Shown: positions 14,892-18,680 of the stretch, piece by piece | Layout of the letters: every line of letters begins with the position of its first letter | Numbering within the stretch: the first letter of the stretch is position 1 | Origin: an uncultured Oscillospiraceae bacterium | GTDB lineage: Bacteria; Bacillota; Clostridia; UBA1381 | Assembly (NCBI GenBank): GCA_946531785.1 | Contig: CAMNAT010000007.1 | Location: forward strand, 1 to 18,680 | Direction: 5' to 3' | Length of the DNA stretch: 18,680 bases | The notes under the pieces: generated by a model | Database searches by the model: none | Told to the model about the DNA's origin: nothing | Seen by the model: the letters and a program-made list of their open reading frames with translations, nothing else | Translations under genes and position numbers: made by a program

Positions 14892-15370
14892 AGCGTGATC
14901 ACCTGTCTTGTATCTTTTTCATCATCCTCAAAGATGATGCCCTCCTCCTTGTACTTTTTAAGTACAAAGTGGGTCGCGGTGGAAACCACCGACTCCATCG
15001 GCGCAAGCTTCTGCGCGACAAACAGGGCGACCTCCTTCATCGTCTTGCCCTCAATCACTACCGACAGGTCATATGCGCCCGACATCAGGTAAAGCGCGCG
15101 AACCTGCGGATACTTATATATCCGCTCCGCCACCTTGTCGAAGCCCTCACCGCGCTGCGGAGTTACGCGCAGATCTATGAGCGCGCGCACGACCTCGCGG
15201 TCGGTCTTATCCCAGTTCACTATCGTTTTATAGCCGGTAATTATATGATCCGCCTCAAGGGACTTTATCTTCTCAGATACCTCTTCCTCAGACAAGCCGA
15301 GCATCCTTGAAATCTTGTTTATGTCAACTACGCCCTGCTCCTTGTCGAGTATACGCAATATATCATCCAT
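14888..15370 (-). CDS. Lrp/AsnC-family transcriptional regulator
   Basis: The 160-residue protein has the two-domain Lrp layout. An N-terminal winged helix-turn-helix comes first (about 5-55; DINKISRMLGLSEEEVSEKI, with the linker beginning GYKTIV). A RAM/AsnC effector-binding domain follows (about 60-145; RALYLMSGAYDLSVVIEGKT, MESVVSTATHFVL). Such proteins form octamers and respond to amino acids. It heads the minus-strand operon and overlaps the aminotransferase by 4 bases, suggesting control of that gene and itself by its substrate or product. GGAG lies 9-10 bases upstream of the ATG. Lrp and AsnC themselves cannot be distinguished here. Confidence 0.93.
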   Translation of the reverse strand: MDDILRILDKEQGVVDINKISRMLGLSEEEVSEKIKSLEADHIITGYKTIVNWDKTDREVVRALIDLRVTPQRGEGFDKVAERIYKYPQVRALYLMSGAYDLSVVIEGKTMKEVALFVAQKLAPMESVVSTATHFVLKKYKEEGIIFEDDEKDTRQVITL

Positions 15371-15400
15371 TTTTTATCTCCAATTCTAAATGGTCACACT

Positions 15401-15461
15401 ACATAATGTGCCTTTTTTATCATACATAATACATTATACATGATATAGTTGAAAAAATCTA
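15401..15461 (-). promoter_or_regulatory. Probable promoter and operator of the lrp-aminotransferase-pyrG operon
   Basis: On the minus strand a perfect -10 TATAAT corresponds to 15433-15438, about 60 bases before the regulator ATG. The -35 at 17-base spacing (TAGATT, 15456-15461 complement) is poor. The palindrome ATAATACATTAT (15426-15437) overlaps the -10. ACATAAT recurs at 15401-15407 and 15424-15430, the first copy within CACTACATAATGTG. A palindrome over the -10 next to an Lrp gene fits autorepression, but the Lrp site is loose and the region is AT-rich. Confidence 0.4.
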
Positions 15462-15500
15462 TAGGTTTTTGAAAAAAAATTAAAAAAATTTTAATAAGTT

Positions 15501-15542
15501 TTTAACCTTTTTAAGATTCTTTTAAGAAATCTTTGCTAAAAT
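15501..15542 (+). promoter_or_regulatory. Phased TTTAA repeats plus extended -10 promoter of the beta-helix gene
   Basis: TTTAAC (15501-15506), TTTAAGA (15510-15516) and TTTAAGA (15521-15527) recur at 9- and 11-base steps, roughly one DNA turn. They lead into an extended -10, TGCTAAAAT (15534-15542), with no TTGACA-like -35. This is the layout of promoters activated by OmpR/PhoP-type response regulators, whose direct repeats replace the -35. The transcript would start near 15549, giving a ~37-base leader. The regulator is not encoded in this window. Confidence 0.45.
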
Positions 15543-15585
15543 GCCGTCATGATGAAAAATAAATAAACGGAAGGGACTGAATTTT

Positions 15586-18375
15586 ATGACAAAAAGGAAG
15601 CTTTTGGCAATGTTCACCTCATTAGCAATGGTATCGCAGACAGCCGTTTCGCTCACCGTATCGGCATCGGATGCTGCGGACAGAGTGGTGATAGACAGTG
15701 TTGCTATTGAAAACGACACCATAAACAGCGCATCACTCACCGTTTGCGAAAACGGCACATATACCGCATATGCTGCGGTGTATAACGCAGACGGCACACT
15801 TTCCGGCTTAAACACAATAGACATCACGGAAACAGACACGCTGACATTTGACGGCCTCACCTTCTCGGACGGGCAGTCGTTCAAGCTCATGGTATGGGAC
15901 GAGGATATGAAACCGGCGGCAAAAATGTACACCGCAACATCGGAAGCTACCGAAGCCGCGACAGAACAGGCTACCGAGGCGGCAGCGGAAGGCTATGTGG
16001 TGACCTTTGACACAGACGAGCACTCATCGGTCACCGTCTATGACACTCAGGACACAACGGGCATCGGTAGCGAAAACGCCTCATCAGCATATGCGCGCGA
16101 CGGCTCGACCGGAGATATCCTCACAGACGGCAACGGTCAGGTGAACTTTGTTGTTGTGCTTGATGATGGCTATGAGATAGAGTCCGTTTCAGCGGACGCG
16201 AACTATAAAAATCTGAAGCAGATCGACAGCACCTCCTACCGTATAACCAAGATCACGGGAGATGTTAATGTCACGATAACGACCAAGGAAAGCAGCTCCG
16301 GCGAGGAGCAGCAAGAGGGCGACGGGATCATCCATCTCAGTGGTGATTCGATAGACGCGACGGGGATCACGGGCGCAACGGTAAGCGGCACGACAGTAAC
16401 GCTTACGGATAATGCGGCGGCATACGACAGCGCAGCGGCAGCTTATGTATATAATATAGAAGGCACGCTCAACGACGGTCAGATAATAGTCGCGGCATCG
16501 GACAAATCAAGCGAGATAGTGCTGAACCTCGATAATGTTTCCGTAACATCGTCTACAGGCAACGCGCTCGACGCGACAAAGGGCAGCGTTACGCTTGCAA
16601 ATGTGTCCGGCAGCACAAGCTCATTTATAAGCACATACACCTATACAGACGCAGCTACAGGCGAGGCGGATAACGGTGTCGGCATATATTCAAAGAACGA
16701 CCTCACAATAAAGGGAGCGGACAGCAGTACAAAAATAATCGCAAAATCCACCTACGGCAACGGCATCCGCTGCAAGGCTGATCTGGAGATCGGCACGGGC
16801 GATATCGAGGTCAATGCCGGAAACAACGGCATAAAGGGCGATGAAAGCATCAAGTTCACCAAGAAGGCGGGCAATATTACCGTTACCTCAACAGGTGACG
16901 GCATAAAGACCGATGCGATAGACAGTGACACGCTGGAGCTTGACACCGACAGCAGCTACCAGCCCAAGGGCACGATAACCGTAAACGGCGGCACGATAAA
17001 CATAACCTCAGGTGAAGACGGAATACAGGCGGATTACGGCTTCATTGCCGCGAATTCACCTACAATAACTATAGTCTCCGGCACAGAGGGCATAAAGGCG
17101 AACACCATGGAGGCTGATGCGTGGTATTACACAGATGATACCGCAACTACAACATCAACTATCGAGGGCTATATCCAGATAAACGGCGGCACGATCAATG
17201 TAACCAGCAAGGAGGATGCCATAAAGGCGGCGGGATATATCAATGTAACTGACGGTGATATAACTGTCATTGCAAAGGACGGCTCAAAGTCGATGGACGG
17301 CATACAGTCCGGTGTTTCAAATGATGATGAGACCTTATATTCAAGCGGCAACATCAACATATCCGGCGGCAAGTTCAATATAACCACAAACGGCGGCGCA
17401 TCGGGCAAGACTTCAACAGAGGAAAGCTGCAAGGGCATAAAGGCGGTGAACGCAATAAGCATCACAGGCGGCACATTCGATATAGACAGCTATGATGACG
17501 CCATCCACTCAAATTATACCGTAGCTATAACAGGCGGCACATTTGAGATCGCCACAAAGGATGACGGCGTGCATGCCGATTACCGGCTCACAATGGGCAC
17601 CGATGGCGGCGCGGATGATGACTATACCATGAACATCTCGACCTCATATGAGGGACTTGAAGGCTCAGTAATAGAATACCTCAGCGGCACGACCACTCTC
17701 TATTCCACCGACGACGGAGTGAACGCAGCAGGTGACTACGAGGAAAACGGCACATATCACGGCACGACGACAGCAAGCACGAATGAACTGCAGATCGCGG
17801 CAGGTCCCGGCGGCTGGAACCCGGGCGGCGGTCCCGGAAACCCCGGCGGCGGCAATCAGGGACCCGGCTGGGGCGGCGATGACACCTCATCCTACGGTAT
17901 GCTCTACATCAAGGGCGGAAAGCTCTACCTCCGCGCACAGGGTGACGGACTTGACAGTAACGGCAGCGCCCTCATGAGCGGCGGCGTGGTAGTAGTAGCG
18001 GGCACGACATCGGGCGGCAACGGCGTATTCGATAAGGGCGACGCGTCCGGCTCATATTTCAGGGTGACAGGCGGTACGCTCATAGGCTTCGGCACAACGG
18101 ATATGCAGGATAACCCGACCGTATCGGGACAAGGGTATATGTCAACCACCACAAGCCTCACAGCCGGCAGCACGATAAATGTAAAGGCAGCAAGCGGCTA
18201 TATCGGCATAATCCCCGAAATAACACTTTCAAGAGGGCTTCTGTATGTAACCTGTCCGGAAATGACCTCCGGCAGCAGCTACTCGACCTATACCGGCTCA
18301 GTGAGCTACACAGACAGCGAAAAGCTCGTCGGCAGAACAGTAAACAACACATGGTACGGAGCATATAAGAAATAA
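15586..18375 (+). CDS. Secreted beta-helix carbohydrate-binding protein (Cthe_2159/DUF4353-like)
   Basis: This 929-residue protein has a signal peptide (1-~27, SAS before DAADR). A beta domain follows (~33-117), then a Thr/Glu/Ala linker (EATEAATEQATEAAAE, ~119-136) and a second small beta domain (~138-236). A long right-handed beta-helix runs from ~247 to near the end. The helix shows about 14 turns carrying [DNE]-G-[IVL] motifs (NGI, DGIK, DGIQAD, EGIKAN, DAIHSN, DGVHAD, DGLDSN), 22-24 residues apart where contiguous, alternating with GGTxxI strands. A Gly/Pro/Trp-rich insert (~740-764, GPGGWNPGGGPGNPGGG) interrupts it. The pattern matches Cthe_2159-type proteins, reported to bind polysaccharide and calcium. 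No sortase motif, dockerin or catalytic domain is visible. GGAAGGGA (15569-15576) precedes the ATG by 9 bases. A surface-exposed or secreted adhesin-like role is inference. Confidence 0.85.
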   Translation: MTKRKLLAMFTSLAMVSQTAVSLTVSASDAADRVVIDSVAIENDTINSASLTVCENGTYTAYAAVYNADGTLSGLNTIDITETDTLTFDGLTFSDGQSFKLMVWDEDMKPAAKMYTATSEATEAATEQATEAAAEGYVVTFDTDEHSSVTVYDTQDTTGIGSENASSAYARDGSTGDILTDGNGQVNFVVVLDDGYEIESVSADANYKNLKQIDSTSYRITKITGDVNVTITTKESSSGEEQQEGDGIIHLSGDSIDATGITGATVSGTTVTLTDNAAAYDSAAAAYVYNIEGTLNDGQIIVAASDKSSEIVLNLDNVSVTSSTGNALDATKGSVTLANVSGSTSSFISTYTYTDAATGEADNGVGIYSKNDLTIKGADSSTKIIAKSTYGNGIRCKADLEIGTGDIEVNAGNNGIKGDESIKFTKKAGNITVTSTGDGIKTDAIDSDTLELDTDSSYQPKGTITVNGGTINITSGEDGIQADYGFIAANSPTITIVSGTEGIKANTMEADAWYYTDDTATTTSTIEGYIQINGGTINVTSKEDAIKAAGYINVTDGDITVIAKDGSKSMDGIQSGVSNDDETLYSSGNINISGGKFNITTNGGASGKTSTEESCKGIKAVNAISITGGTFDIDSYDDAIHSNYTVAITGGTFEIATKDDGVHADYRLTMGTDGGADDDYTMNISTSYEGLEGSVIEYLSGTTTLYSTDDGVNAAGDYEENGTYHGTTTASTNELQIAAGPGGWNPGGGPGNPGGGNQGPGWGGDDTSSYGMLYIKGGKLYLRAQGDGLDSNGSALMSGGVVVVAGTTSGGNGVFDKGDASGSYFRVTGGTLIGFGTTDMQDNPTVSGQGYMSTTTSLTAGSTINVKAASGYIGIIPEITLSRGLLYVTCPEMTSGSSYSTYTGSVSYTDSEKLVGRTVNNTWYGAYKK

Positions 18376-18387
18376 CTCCATATAAAC

Positions 18388-18421
18388 CACAAGAGATGTG
18401 GCAGCTGCCGCATCTCTTGTG
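18388..18421. terminator. Bidirectional hairpin between the beta-helix gene and the DUF1653 gene
   Basis: Arms 18388-18404 and 18405-18421 (CACAAGAGATG ... CATCTCTTGTG) form a long stem with a single G-T/A-C mismatch and a four-base tip from GGCAGCTGCC. Flanking T-tracts are short and broken (CTTATTATTT), so termination strength is uncertain, but the position between two converging stops fits. Confidence 0.75.
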
Positions 18422-18425
18422 CTTA

Positions 18426-18650
18426 TTATTTATACTCGTCCGTCGGACAGATATATCTGAAACGCTTTACCGGTCTGCCGTCCGAGATAACGGTCTCATC
18501 CCACATTCCGGCAGGACGCACCCACAGCTCATTTTCTCCGTATAAGTCTCTGTATACGACCATTTTCTCCAGTGTCTCGGAATGGTTTGCTACGCCGATA
18601 AGCTCATATCGGTTTCCCTTGTAATGCTCATAGATACCCGGTTTATACAT
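18426..18650 (-). CDS. DUF1653 family protein
   Basis: A complete 74-residue protein. It matches the DUF1653 pattern: a G-x-Y-x-H-Y/F-K-G-x-x-Y opening (GIYEHYKGNRYELIGVA), then HSETLEKMVVYRDLYG, LWVRPAGMWDE and a closing RFRYI. The family is common in bacteria, cytoplasmic and of unknown function; it has an SH3-like feel. AGGAGG on the minus strand (complement within 18651-18660) sits about 4-5 bases before the ATG. Its promoter lies beyond the window. Confidence 0.9.
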   Translation of the reverse strand: MYKPGIYEHYKGNRYELIGVANHSETLEKMVVYRDLYGENELWVRPAGMWDETVISDGRPVKRFRYICPTDEYK

Positions 18651-18680
18651 ATTTCCTCCTATTTCTGTTTACCTCTGCTT

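Noticed and set aside
15522..15932. 136-codon minus-strand frame covering the start of the beta-helix gene
   Set aside because: It overlaps the signal peptide and first domain of a well-supported secreted protein as well as its promoter, and has no own site.
17800..17880. Gly/Pro-rich coding stretch considered as a collagen-like repeat
   Set aside because: The Gly-x-y period is not kept; spacing of glycines is irregular and tryptophans interrupt it.

Overview
The window looks like chromosomal DNA from an anaerobic, endospore-forming member of the Clostridia. A gut Oscillospirales/Ruminococcus-like organism is most likely, inferred from the complete spoIIIA cluster, mid-range GC, strong AGGAGG-type ribosome binding sites, a DUF3502-type solute-binding protein end, a Cthe_2159-type beta-helix protein and a DUF1653 protein. 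No tRNA, rRNA, CRISPR array, phage gene or insertion sequence was seen.

Layout. (1) 1-638 (+): the 3' end of an ABC solute-binding protein whose last ~100 residues do not look like its family, followed by a terminator. (2) 753-5254 (+): eight tightly coupled genes, spoIIIAA-AB-AC-AD-AE-AF-AG-AH. They encode the mother-cell half of the channel that links mother cell and forespore during engulfment. The cluster ends in an 18-bp perfect hairpin shared with the convergent operon. (3) 8307-5300 (-): a two-gene unit with a 713-residue protein that I read as GAP1-N2/GAP1-M type (GTPase-associated protein 1), then a single-pass membrane protein with a Ser/Thr/Asn-rich exterior and a long charged cytoplasmic tail. 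I do not recognise the pair as a described system. (4) 8308-8468: an AT-rich imperfect inverted repeat that separates two same-strand transcription units and looks like a dispersed intergenic element. (5) 15370-8469 (-): a five-gene run of an Lrp/AsnC regulator, a PLP aminotransferase, pyrG (CTP synthase) and two half-size ABC exporters whose degenerate motifs mark them as a heterodimer. (6) 15371-15585: a divergent intergenic region with a palindrome on the lrp side. On the other side are 9-11-bp phased TTTAA(C/G) repeats and an extended -10, resembling an OmpR/PhoP-type activated promoter. (7) 15586-18375 (+): a 929-residue secreted beta-helix protein. (8) 18650-18426 (-): a small DUF1653 protein, convergent with it across a hairpin.

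How the parts fit. The spoIIIA cluster is a textbook co-translated operon and is the firmest call. The lrp-aminotransferase pair suggests local amino-acid sensing placed ahead of pyrimidine synthesis and an exporter; this is an operon by spacing only. The most original material is the GAP1-N2 protein with its membrane partner, the phased-repeat promoter in front of the beta-helix protein, the intergenic inverted repeat, and the abrupt change inside the first gene.
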